Assembly (NCBI RefSeq): GCF_003386205.1
Contig: NZ_QRDY01000002.1
Location: 124,001 to 188,000 of the forward strand
Length of the DNA: 64,000 nucleotides
Origin: Cohnella lupini
GTDB lineage: Bacteria; Bacillota; Bacilli; Paenibacillales; Paenibacillaceae
Direction: 5' to 3'
Positions 52,601 through 60,293 of this stretch are shown one piece after another. Position 1 is the stretch's first letter; every line of letters begins with the position of its first letter. The notes beneath the pieces are model-generated. The model saw only the letters and a program-made list of their open reading frames with translations. It did not search any database and had not been told where the DNA came from. The position numbers and the translations under genes were made by a program.

Positions 52601-54025
52601 GGTCCTGAAAATCCCGGAAATGGAAACCCTGGAAATCCTCCGACACCATCGCCGACGCCGACGCCGACGCCGACGCCAACGCCATCACCAGATCCGGACC
52701 CAGAACCATCGCCAGAACCATCGCCAGAACCATCGCCAGAGCCATCGCCATCGCCTGCGCCGCCGAGCGGTTCGATTGGCATAGCTCCTCCTGAAATCGA
52801 TGTAGTGGATTACAATAAGGACGTAATGGTGGCGGTCATGAATCAAGGACAACCTTCCGTAACGGTTAAGTCCAGCGTGGAGTCGCAAGGCAAACAATTA
52901 ATCGCGACTGTGACCGATGCAGAGCTGCAAAAAGCGATCGATGAGGCGAAGCAGTCCGGGACTGCCATTGTGATCGGCGTGTCATCGAAGGATTCCACGG
53001 AGTCTAAGCTACAGTTATCGCCTGAACAAGTGAAGATTTTGAAAGGCGCTTCTAGTGTAAGCTCGGTCGTTCTCTCGTGGAATGAAGCTTCCGTGTCTCT
53101 GCCAGTATCGGTATTGAACGGATTAGCTGCGGATGCCAGCTTGGTTTTGTCCATTTCGCAGAATACGGATGATACGAATCTATTCCAGAAGGCGTATCCG
53201 GAAGCGAAGATGCTAGGTACTCCGTACTCCTTTGAAGCAAACTCGGTTATTAACGGCGTAGCGACGCCGATTGAGTTGACGGCTTCGCAAGCGATCAAAC
53301 GTGCCTTCCTGCTTCCTAAAGGCATCGATGCGGATTCCGCGGGTGCTTTATATGAAGAATCCGGTAAGGTGTATCCGGTGCCGGCCCATTTCGAGAAGAT
53401 GAGCGACGGCTCCACAATCGTGACGATTAGCCGTCCGGGCTTCTCGGCATACGCCGTGGCTGAGCGTCACATCTCGTTCACGGATATCGATAAGTCCTGG
53501 GCAAAAGGTCAAATTCAGTCTTTGGCCGATGAGTTTATCTTGAACGGCGTAACGCCGACGGCCTTCAAGCCGAAGGCTAACGTCACTCGCGCCGAATTTG
53601 CATCCATGCTTGTGAACGCGCTCGGATTGCAGAAAACAACGATAGCCTCATCGTTTAGCGACGTTAATGCGGGCGCTTGGTATTCCCAATCCGTTGCCGC
53701 GGCATCTGCTGCGGGTCTTGTAACGGGTGCGAACGGCAAATTTAGCCCTAACGCTGTGATTAGTCGCCAAGAATTGACTGTGATGCTCGGCAGGGCGATT
53801 AAACTTCTCGATCTTAAGGTCGATACGAATTCCGCTGTCTCGTATCAAGACGCCGGACAATTCGGCTCCTATGCGAAAGAGAGTATCGGCATGGTTTCGT
53901 CGGCCGGATTAATGCAAGGCGTTAAGCTGCATGGCGCCGTTTACTTCCAACCGACAGAGTCGACTACTCGCGAAGCTGCGGCCAAAATAGTATTCGAATT
54001 GCTACAAGCGATTGAACTGAAATAA
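49604..54025 (+). CDS. SLH-anchored subtilisin-like serine protease
   Basis: 1473 aa, TTG start. Signal peptide (1-29), I9-like propeptide (~75-170), S8 domain (~195-700) with an intact triad: Asp223 (GVVDTGVD), His264 (FHGTHVSG), oxyanion Asn361 (NGNAG) and Ser624 (SGTSMATPHVAG). A PA domain is inserted (~440-550). Fn3-like and beta modules follow (~725-1005), then a Pro/Ser/Thr/Glu-rich linker (~1015-1070), a ~200-residue domain and three SLH repeats (ISFTDIDKSWAKGQIQSLAD, then TIASSFSDVNAGAWYSQSVA and AVSYQDAGQFGSYAKESIGM). It should be held on the S-layer polymer and digest extracellular protein. It follows the inactive subtilase after 72 bases with no terminator between, so they are probably cotranscribed. 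Confidence 0.93.
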   Translation: MKKTYLTKIAYASASLLILWNTLATGASATSSPSMGSSLIRPGDLYADWQSASKLKSEGEKTENVISPDINTTSSELVNVIVQLSGDPVAVRQYSAKQTGGRSLSASVMKQAVVEEQSTFLRAASSDGIGMEINYKYNTVFNGMEVTIQANQIPELAKIDGVLSIHKNANYYPIPVAEPEASVAAATYDMDPLAQIGVDEAWDMGLSGINQETGEALKIGVVDTGVDYFHPDIAPAYAGGWDSVNEDDDPYEDLPTPQSEGSFHGTHVSGTIVGRAMNPDADIVQKGVAYNAELHAYKVLGPAGGSSAQVIDGIEHAVIDGMDVINMSLGSDAEKDPNSPDSIAVNNAVLNGVVVVIANGNAGASGEYYYSMGSPAGAQLAISVAAVTGKSAYYNSSVQYAIDGATPKTDDPSVMAAVYEPLQLVGWKTGEDDFAQMFADSQEAVYVGLGTKRDFQSVDVAGKVVFVSRGSNSLLEKSENAEANGAKAVIVFNGIEKKESGMDVPNLSPNIPGRNGPVGEGLYTGPTKHGIPTFDMAGAYGRAIAAEISAAPGGQLKFTFGSIFQAISDDGNKIASFSSRGPNSDGNYSIKPDLGAPGVNINSSWPTYGDPDYSQAYNRISGTSMATPHVAGLALLMKEAHPDWSPRDIRAALANTAEVLHEDSDTLYDVYSQGSGLVNIARAVKTPAVLHAMDNIDIIKYDEYGNMEDSEMPSEASNVSFGMMTPGAVSVKPLQLKNLSGVEQTYTARVEMHTDVTSDPNGPIPTPDGSDIQLKFINFADQQNPKITVAPADSNDPYAGVQTLALMATASSDAYGVYEGEVVLESDTVGIPALHLPFVIHVGEDTGDNDFALHDLTMSDYKISPQWTTSDISFTLNSTDINYIEAEIIDNNGQYVGTISELKDIDENTKKLNLFAPGRYTFERFDGSYVYGSIDEAGNFLVGSLIDSGLYKLYILGVHVLEDGTYNEDDVEVAIKSFAVDYGHSVPGADTGTIWVDPEGPENPGNGNPGNPPTPSPTPTPTPTPTPSPDPDPEPSPEPSPEPSPEPSPSPAPPSGSIGIAPPEIDVVDYNKDVMVAVMNQGQPSVTVKSSVESQGKQLIATVTDAELQKAIDEAKQSGTAIVIGVSSKDSTESKLQLSPEQVKILKGASSVSSVVLSWNEASVSLPVSVLNGLAADASLVLSISQNTDDTNLFQKAYPEAKMLGTPYSFEANSVINGVATPIELTASQAIKRAFLLPKGIDADSAGALYEESGKVYPVPAHFEKMSDGSTIVTISRPGFSAYAVAERHISFTDIDKSWAKGQIQSLADEFILNGVTPTAFKPKANVTRAEFASMLVNALGLQKTTIASSFSDVNAGAWYSQSVAAASAAGLVTGANGKFSPNAVISRQELTVMLGRAIKLLDLKVDTNSAVSYQDAGQFGSYAKESIGMVSSAGLMQGVKLHGAVYFQPTESTTREAAAKIVFELLQAIELK

Positions 54026-54040
54026 CTTAATACGTCATTT

Positions 54041-54092
54041 AAGAGGCTCCTTAAGTTCGGTGATTCACCGACATTGAGGAGCCTCTTTTCCG
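54041..54092 (+). terminator. Terminator after the subtilase pair
   Basis: AAGAGGCTCCT pairs with AGGAGCCTCTT around an inner CGGTG/CACCG stem, then TTT. Confidence 0.92.
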
Positions 54093-54266
54093 AACTTTAT
54101 CGAGCCGCGCGTCAGGATTGGACGATTGCCACGCCGAGCTGGGCATTAACGCGGTGAAACTGGTGCTTTAAGCCGCATCCAATAAAATCGGACGTCGATT
54201 CTATGAAAACCGAACTATTTTTTCCGCTCCGCAATGGATAATATTATATAATTAAGTCGAATGCGG

Positions 54267-54290
54267 CCTGACCTCCATTGTCAGGCTGTT
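54267..54290 (+). promoter_or_regulatory. Hairpin in the leader of the YesM-type kinase gene
   Basis: GGCCTGAC-ctccatt-GTCAGGC followed by TGTTT lies between a TATAAT (54247-54252) and the start codon. It could act as a weak attenuator or stabilise the mRNA end. Confidence 0.4.
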
Positions 54291-54318
54291 TATGATATCA
54301 AAGGCGGGCGTTGGACTC

Positions 54319-56073
54319 ATGAAATGGGCATCAAGGCTGTTATCCCGGTTCCGTTTCCGCAAAGTCAGAAGTCGGTTTTTGCTCGCAATGATTTTGTTGT
54401 CCGTGCCCCCTCTGTTCCTCCTCGGATATATTTCCTTTAACATCGCCAAAGATACCTTGACGCTTAACAATACGCAGACGAATAACGACCACCTGGAGAC
54501 GTCCAGCGAAGTGGCCGATTTGTTGTTTCGCAACATCTTGAACCTGAACCGTTCGATCGTCCTGAACGATGAGATTCGTAACGATCTGCGAGACAGCGAG
54601 GTCAATTCGAGCGTGCAGCAGAACGAAATGAACGCAACGACCAGCAATCGGCTGCAGAGGGTTATCAACAGCGACTCTTACGATTCGCGTTACGTCGACT
54701 CGCTATGCGTGCTTGACCTCTATTACCAAACTTACTGCCTGAGAAAATCCGATGACGCGGGCGTCTATGAGACGCCGACGAAGAAACAAGACATTGAAGG
54801 ATCGAACTGGTACAAAGAAGCAGTCGCCGCCAAAGGCAGAGTGGTGTTCTTCAGCTATAACGTGCTTGGAGACACCTCCAATACTTTCTCGACGGTCAAG
54901 CTATTCCGCGACTCGGGAGATCCGAAAGGCAGACCGATCGGCCTATTGATCGTGAATCTATCGAAGTCCATGTTCGGCAGCGTATTTAGCGGAAGCAATA
55001 ATAACGGGATGTTCATGGCGGTGGATTCCTCTCAAGGCGCGCTCGAGGTGGTTTATCCGGAGGGAAACGCCATCGATTTGCCGAGAACGGCAGGCAGCTT
55101 GTCCGCTACGGTGAACAAGCTGCGCGATCAAGGTTACTTGGTCAGCGAGTATCGCAACCAGACGACGGGGTGGACGTTACTGCATCTTATCCAGAAGAAG
55201 GAACTGCTGAAGCAGTCTAATCGGATCGGCACGGCGACAACGTTGATCGCTTCTTTAATTGCGCTCGTGGCATTGCTGCTATCGGTCATCATTTCGGGCA
55301 CGATCACTAAGCCGCTCATTCAGATCAAGAAGATGATGGTCGATTGGAACAAAGGAAAAAGGGAATTTGACGGTAAATTCTCGCGGGACGAGGTGGGTAC
55401 GATCGGCGAAACGTTCAAGCGAATTTCGTCGGAGAACGAGGAATTAGCCGAGAGGCTCATCCATTCGGAGCTGAAGGAGAGGGAGGCCGAGCTGCGCGCG
55501 CTTCAGGCGCAAATCAAGCCCCATTTTCTATATAACACGCTGGATTCGATCTATTGGATGGCCCGATTGCAGAAGAATCAGGAGGCCGCCCAGATGGCCC
55601 TCTCCTTGTCCGAGAGCTTCAAGCTCAGCCTGAATAAGGGCAAAGAAACGATTCCCGTCTATAAGGAGCTTCAGCATATCGAGCATTACATGACGATTCA
55701 GAACATTCGGTATAACAATCGGTTCACCTATCGAGCGGACATAGACGAATCGATTATGGGTATCGAAATTCTGAAGCTGATCGTTCAGCCCCTCGTCGAG
55801 AATGCGATCTATCATGGGTTAGAGCCGAAGGTTGGAGAAGGGAAGATCGAGGTGTCGGGGAGAAAAGACGGAGACTATCTCGTGTTCGTCGTCGAGGACG
55901 ACGGGGTAGGCATCGAAGATATGGCGGTTACCCGGCAAGGCTACGGACTAGCCAACGTGAGAGAACGAATAGAGCTGTACTACGGAGCGACGAGCTTCTT
56001 CCGAATTACGAGCGATGCGGGCACGGGCACCAAGGTAGAAGTAGGATTCAAACCTTATCGCGAGGAGGCGTAA
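54319..56073 (+). CDS. YesM-type sensor histidine kinase
   Basis: 584 aa from ATG 54319, behind AAAGGCGGG; ATG 54292 is an in-frame alternative. Membrane helix 1 (FLLAMILLSVPPLFLLGYI), extracellular sensor (~50-300), helix 2 (TTLIASLIALVALLLSVII), HAMP (~330-385), then the His_kinase domain with the phospho-His in IKPHFLYNTLDSIYWMA and an ATPase domain with LVENAIYHGLEPK and VEDDGVGIED. This LytS/YesM class is usual beside sugar ABC importers in Paenibacillaceae. It is coupled to the AraC-type regulator three bases downstream, and probably senses the sugar or the binding protein at 57.0 kb. Confidence 0.92.
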   Translation: MKWASRLLSRFRFRKVRSRFLLAMILLSVPPLFLLGYISFNIAKDTLTLNNTQTNNDHLETSSEVADLLFRNILNLNRSIVLNDEIRNDLRDSEVNSSVQQNEMNATTSNRLQRVINSDSYDSRYVDSLCVLDLYYQTYCLRKSDDAGVYETPTKKQDIEGSNWYKEAVAAKGRVVFFSYNVLGDTSNTFSTVKLFRDSGDPKGRPIGLLIVNLSKSMFGSVFSGSNNNGMFMAVDSSQGALEVVYPEGNAIDLPRTAGSLSATVNKLRDQGYLVSEYRNQTTGWTLLHLIQKKELLKQSNRIGTATTLIASLIALVALLLSVIISGTITKPLIQIKKMMVDWNKGKREFDGKFSRDEVGTIGETFKRISSENEELAERLIHSELKEREAELRALQAQIKPHFLYNTLDSIYWMARLQKNQEAAQMALSLSESFKLSLNKGKETIPVYKELQHIEHYMTIQNIRYNNRFTYRADIDESIMGIEILKLIVQPLVENAIYHGLEPKVGEGKIEVSGRKDGDYLVFVVEDDGVGIEDMAVTRQGYGLANVRERIELYYGATSFFRITSDAGTGTKVEVGFKPYREEA

Positions 56074-56076
56074 GTT

Positions 56077-56871
56077 ATGCTTAAAGCTGTCGTATTCGAC
56101 GATGAGTACATCGTAATCGAAGCGTTGCGGACGCTCATCGATTGGACGGGTCTAGGAATAGAACTGGTAGGAACGGCGGGAGATGGTATTACGGCCCTTG
56201 AGGTTTACAGACAAGAGAGACCCGACATCGTATTGACCGATATCCGAATGCCGGGGATGGATGGCCTTCAGCTTATTCAGGAAATCTTGCGCGACGCCGA
56301 TGATACCTGCTGCATCGTATTCAGCGGCTTTAACGAATTCGAATACGTGAAGCAGGCGATCCAGCTGGGCGTTACCGATTATCTGGAGAAGCCAATAACG
56401 GACGCGAGCGTGGAACGATCCTTGCGCAAGGCGGTCGGCCAAATCGTTAGTCGGCGGGAGACGATGGATATCCGCAGGAAGTGGGAGGAAAGTCAGCGGG
56501 AGCTGCTGGATAAGGCACGCTTAGATGACCAAGCGTTAGATGTCGGCCATGCGCCGAAGAGCTCGGCGGTCGAGAGGGCACGCACCTACATTGTACAGCA
56601 TGTGAACCGAGACTTGTCGCTGCAGGAGGTCGCCGATCATGTGGGCATGAATGCCGCTTACCTAAGCGTGCTGTTCAAGGAGGAGACAGGCGAAACTTAT
56701 ATCAAATTCTTAACCCGTTACCGGATGGAACTGGCCAAGATGTTGCTCCGCAAGGGCTTGAAGGTTAATGAAGTGAGCGAGCGCATCGGTTATCATACGT
56801 ATCGGCATTTCTCGGAAGTATTCAAGAAATGCACGGGCACCACCCCTGGACAATATCGGGAAACGATCTAA
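56077..56871 (+). CDS. YesN-type response regulator (AraC family output)
   Basis: 264 aa. Receiver domain (~1-120) with phospho-acceptor Asp in IVLTDIRMPGMDG, Asp pair VFDDE and Lys in LEKPI. The AraC output (~165-262) carries two helix-turn-helix motifs: LSLQEVADHVGMNAAYLSVL and LKVNEVSERIGYHTYRHFSEVF. YesN proteins are often about 500 aa because of a long linker; here that linker is only ~45 residues. It should activate the operon beginning at 57.0 kb, whose TATAAT (56928-56933) lacks a good -35 box. Ribosome site GAGGAGG. Confidence 0.92.
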   Translation: MLKAVVFDDEYIVIEALRTLIDWTGLGIELVGTAGDGITALEVYRQERPDIVLTDIRMPGMDGLQLIQEILRDADDTCCIVFSGFNEFEYVKQAIQLGVTDYLEKPITDASVERSLRKAVGQIVSRRETMDIRRKWEESQRELLDKARLDDQALDVGHAPKSSAVERARTYIVQHVNRDLSLQEVADHVGMNAAYLSVLFKEETGETYIKFLTRYRMELAKMLLRKGLKVNEVSERIGYHTYRHFSEVFKKCTGTTPGQYRETI

Positions 56872-57005
56872 AAAAATCGGACATCTAACAATGAAATGAC
56901 TCACTGATCGTTGCCGGGAGCGGGACTTATAATGAGGGTATGGGAACCCGGGCCCTAGTTTCATCCATTACTTGTTAATCGATAACATTCAGGGGGAAAC
57001 CGTAC

Positions 57006-58406
57006 ATGGTAAAGCCGAGCTTAGGAAAATCGGGAAAAATTGTCTCCGTCCTATCTTGCGTTCTGTTATTTGCTAGTTTATTAGCGGGTTGCGGGGGTTC
57101 GAACAACAACGACAAGGCCTCTCCTTCCGAGAGCGCTTCGCCATCTGTTAGCGCATCATCGTCCGCGAGCGAATCACCATCGGAGACCGAATCCAGCAAA
57201 CCGCAGGACAAGGTCACGATCTCATTGCTCGTCGATAACTCGCAAGATGCGGTGAATGTAGCGAAAGCATTGGTAGATGCATTCCAAGCGAAGAATCCGA
57301 ACATCACGGTCGAGACGGAGACGCGTCCTGCTGGCAGCGAAGGCGACAACTTCGTGAAGACACGGCTATCGACCGGCGACATGAACGACGTCTTTTTCTA
57401 CAACGCAGGCTCGCTTATGCAAGCGCTTAATCCGGAACAGAACATCCTGGACGTGTCGAATGAGCCTTGGCAATCCGAGGTGATCGACTCCTTTAAACAG
57501 ACCGTTTCTTTTGGCGGCAAGCTATACGGCGCTCCTACGAACTCATCGATGGGCGGAGGCTGGTTCTACAACAAGAAAATCTATGCGGATCTTGGGTTAA
57601 CCGTACCCACGACTTGGGCCGAACTAATGGCGAACAACAAGAAGATCAAAGATGCGGGTATTACCGCCATTATAGGTACCTACAAGGAATCGTGGACTTC
57701 GCAGTTGATCATGCTCGCCGATTATTACAACGTTCAGGCCGAAGCTCCGAACTTCGCGGCCGACTACACGGCGAATAAGGCAAAGTACGCGACAACGTAC
57801 GCAGCATTAAGAAGCTTCGAGAAGCTTGAAGAGACGGTCGGCTATATGAACAAGGATTACCTGGCCGCAAACTTGGATTCGGGTATCAAAATGTTAGCCG
57901 AAGGCAAGGGCGCGCATTATCCAATGCTCACCTTCATCATCCCGACCATCGTACAGAACAATCCCGAGAGCATAGACGATATCGGATTTTTCGCGCAGCC
58001 CGGCGATAGTCCCGATAAGAACGGAATTACGGTATGGATGCCGCCCGCGGCATATATTTACAAAAATTCGCAGCATGTGGAAGAAGCGAAGAAATTTCTG
58101 GCTTTCATAGCCTCACCCGAGGGGATGGCCGAGGTCGGCAAGGTGGCGAAACCGACCGGCCCTTACGTCATCAAAGGTGCACCGATTCCAGATGACGTCC
58201 CGCAGGTCGTTAAAGACATGTTGCCCTACTTCGATTCCGGCAAGACGGCTCCGGCGCTCGAGTACGTCTCGCCGATTAAAGGACCAAGTCTCGAGCAAAT
58301 CACGGTAGAAGTCGGATCGGGCAAACGGAAGGCGGCCGACGCCGCGGCGTTGTACGACAAAGACGTAGAGAAGCAAGCGCAGCAGCTCGGACTCGCCGGC
58401 TGGTAA
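57006..58406 (+). CDS. Extracellular sugar-binding lipoprotein (family 1)
   Basis: 466 aa. Lipobox LLAGCGG and a Ser/Glu-rich tether of ~45 residues. The body is a family 1 solute-binding protein (VTISLLVDNSQDAVNVAKAL, FFYNAGSLMQALNPEQ, GGKLYGAPTNSSMGGGWFYN). It should deliver an oligosaccharide to the two permeases that follow. The GH43 gene at the end of the operon suggests a pentose-containing glycan. A 13-bp perfect stem separates it from the permease gene. Confidence 0.9.
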   Translation: MVKPSLGKSGKIVSVLSCVLLFASLLAGCGGSNNNDKASPSESASPSVSASSSASESPSETESSKPQDKVTISLLVDNSQDAVNVAKALVDAFQAKNPNITVETETRPAGSEGDNFVKTRLSTGDMNDVFFYNAGSLMQALNPEQNILDVSNEPWQSEVIDSFKQTVSFGGKLYGAPTNSSMGGGWFYNKKIYADLGLTVPTTWAELMANNKKIKDAGITAIIGTYKESWTSQLIMLADYYNVQAEAPNFAADYTANKAKYATTYAALRSFEKLEETVGYMNKDYLAANLDSGIKMLAEGKGAHYPMLTFIIPTIVQNNPESIDDIGFFAQPGDSPDKNGITVWMPPAAYIYKNSQHVEEAKKFLAFIASPEGMAEVGKVAKPTGPYVIKGAPIPDDVPQVVKDMLPYFDSGKTAPALEYVSPIKGPSLEQITVEVGSGKRKAADAAALYDKDVEKQAQQLGLAGW

Positions 58407-58412
58407 AACCCA

Positions 58413-58452
58413 AAACGTCAAAAGGGCATCTTGACCCGTCCTTTTGACGTTT
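58413..58452 (+). other. Perfect 13-bp stem between binding-protein and permease genes
   Basis: AAACGTCAAAAGG (58413-58425) pairs with CCTTTTGACGTTT (58440-58452). The T-run is short, so it may be a partial terminator or an mRNA 3'-end protector setting the binding-protein to permease ratio. Confidence 0.75.
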
Positions 58453-58494
58453 GTACGTCGGGTGGCGAAATCGATACCGGCAAGGAGGATCGCA

Positions 58495-59361
58495 ATGACC
58501 AAGGTTTGGAAAAGAACCTATACCTATTACTTCCTGTTTCCCGCGGCGATCATCTACTTGATCATTTTCATACTGCCGACTTTCATGTCCTTCTTCTTCA
58601 GCATGACCCGTTGGACGTTGCAGGATTGGACTTATATCGGATTCGATAACTTCAAGACGTTCTTCCAGGAGTCGTCGCTTAATATCGGCTTTAAGAACAC
58701 ATTCGTCTATGCAGTCGTCACCTGCGGCTTCAAGGTCGTATTCGGGCTGCTTCTGGGCGTCTTCCTCACTTCGAAAATAAGGACCAAAAACTATCTCAGA
58801 TCCGTCGTGTTCTTCCCCACCTTGGTCAGCACGATAGCCGTCGGTATCGCCTTCAGCACGCTTATGCATCCGACGGAGGGGTTAATCAACACTACGCTAG
58901 CTTCTCTAGGAATATCCGGTCCGGATTGGCTGGGGGATACGCGATTTGCGTTGCTTTCGGTCGCCTTCGTGGACGTCTGGAAAGGCGTCGGGTTTGCCAC
59001 GGTTATCTATATCGCGGGCATCATGTCTATTCCCGAGGAATATTACGAGGCGTTGCAGATCGATGGAGGAAACTCGTGGCGCAAGTTCTGGAACATCATT
59101 CTTCCTCTTAGCCGACCGGCAACGAATGCGGTTATCATTCTGGCTTTCATAGGCGGCTTACGCAGCTTCGATATTCTGTGGCCGATGACACGAGGAGGGC
59201 CAGGCTTTGCTACGGATGTTATTGCCTCCATCATTTATAAGCAATATCAAGCCGGCTTCTATGGGTTGGCCACGGCGGGTAACGTCATCCTGTTTCTGTT
59301 CGTATCCGCGCTCGCCTTCCCGCTGTCGCTCTACTTGAACCGAAGAGAGGTGGACTTATGA
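58495..59361 (+). CDS. Sugar ABC transporter permease (MalF/UgpA-type)
   Basis: 288 aa, six helices. ATG 58495 follows AAGGAGG; in-frame codons back to 58444 overlap the hairpin. N terminus YYFLFPAAIIYLIIFILPTF, EAA loop YEALQIDGGNSWRKFWNIIL. It overlaps the next gene by four bases. Confidence 0.92.
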   Translation: MTKVWKRTYTYYFLFPAAIIYLIIFILPTFMSFFFSMTRWTLQDWTYIGFDNFKTFFQESSLNIGFKNTFVYAVVTCGFKVVFGLLLGVFLTSKIRTKNYLRSVVFFPTLVSTIAVGIAFSTLMHPTEGLINTTLASLGISGPDWLGDTRFALLSVAFVDVWKGVGFATVIYIAGIMSIPEEYYEALQIDGGNSWRKFWNIILPLSRPATNAVIILAFIGGLRSFDILWPMTRGGPGFATDVIASIIYKQYQAGFYGLATAGNVILFLFVSALAFPLSLYLNRREVDL

Positions 59362-60188
59362 TTCGCAGACTTCGCCTTTTCGGTGTAGAGATTGGAGCGG
59401 TTCTGGCTTCGGTCCTTATTTTCTGGATTCCGCTCTACTTCGTGTTCGTTAATGCCATGAAGGATAAGAGAGGCGCGTCCTTGCGCAGCATGTCGTGGCC
59501 GACATCTAACCATCTGTGGAGCAACATTAAGGAAGTCATACAAGCGCGCGACCACATGCTGATTCGCGCCTTCGTTAACAGTACGACGCTGACTCTCCTG
59601 TCTATCGCCATACTGCTGCTCGTGTGCGCGATGGCCGGCTTCGTCATGCAAAGGCGCTCCGATCGTGTGACGCCTTGGATAGGCTTTTTCGTGCTGGCCG
59701 GTTTGATTATCCCCCCTGCTATCGTCCCTACGATCTGGGTGCTGGACAATCTGCATCTGTTCAAAACGATGCTAGGTCTCATTATGGTAGAGGTGGCTCT
59801 AGGATTTCCTTTCGGAGTATTGCTGTACCGCGGCTTCATGGGGGCGATTCCCCGGGAAATCGACGAAGCGGCCGTTGTCGATGGTTGCGGAGGGTTTCGA
59901 TTGTTTTTCCAGATTATTTTCCCGCTGCTGAAGCCCGTGAACGCAACGATCATCGTGACCTCGTCGGTGGCGATCTTCAACGATTTTACCAACCCTCTCT
60001 ACTTCTTCCCCGGCTCCGATAATGCGACCGTGCAGCTCACGCTCTACAATTTCATGAATCAATTCGTATCGCAATACAACTTGCTCTATACGAACATTCT
60101 ACTGATTACCCTCCCTCCTCTCGTGCTGTTCATTTTCTTCAACAAGAAAATCGTGGCGGGGATAACGGCGGGTGCCGTTAAGGGGTAA
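59358..60188 (+). CDS. Sugar ABC transporter permease (MalG/UgpE-type)
   Basis: 276 aa, six helices. EAA loop IDEAAVVDGCGGFRLFFQII and C terminus FFNKKIVAGITAGAVKG. It pairs with the preceding permease. No ATPase is encoded in this cluster either, as for the mur importer, which fits use of a shared MsmX-type ATPase. Confidence 0.92.
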   Translation: MIRRLRLFGVEIGAVLASVLIFWIPLYFVFVNAMKDKRGASLRSMSWPTSNHLWSNIKEVIQARDHMLIRAFVNSTTLTLLSIAILLLVCAMAGFVMQRRSDRVTPWIGFFVLAGLIIPPAIVPTIWVLDNLHLFKTMLGLIMVEVALGFPFGVLLYRGFMGAIPREIDEAAVVDGCGGFRLFFQIIFPLLKPVNATIIVTSSVAIFNDFTNPLYFFPGSDNATVQLTLYNFMNQFVSQYNLLYTNILLITLPPLVLFIFFNKKIVAGITAGAVKG

Positions 60189-60293
60189 GGAATCACACCC
60201 GCGCCCTCCGCATCGGTTTGGTTTTTGAGAGGGTGCGGTTTTGTCGATTTCGAATAACGAAAGATGCGAATTCAATAACGGGAGGAATGAATG

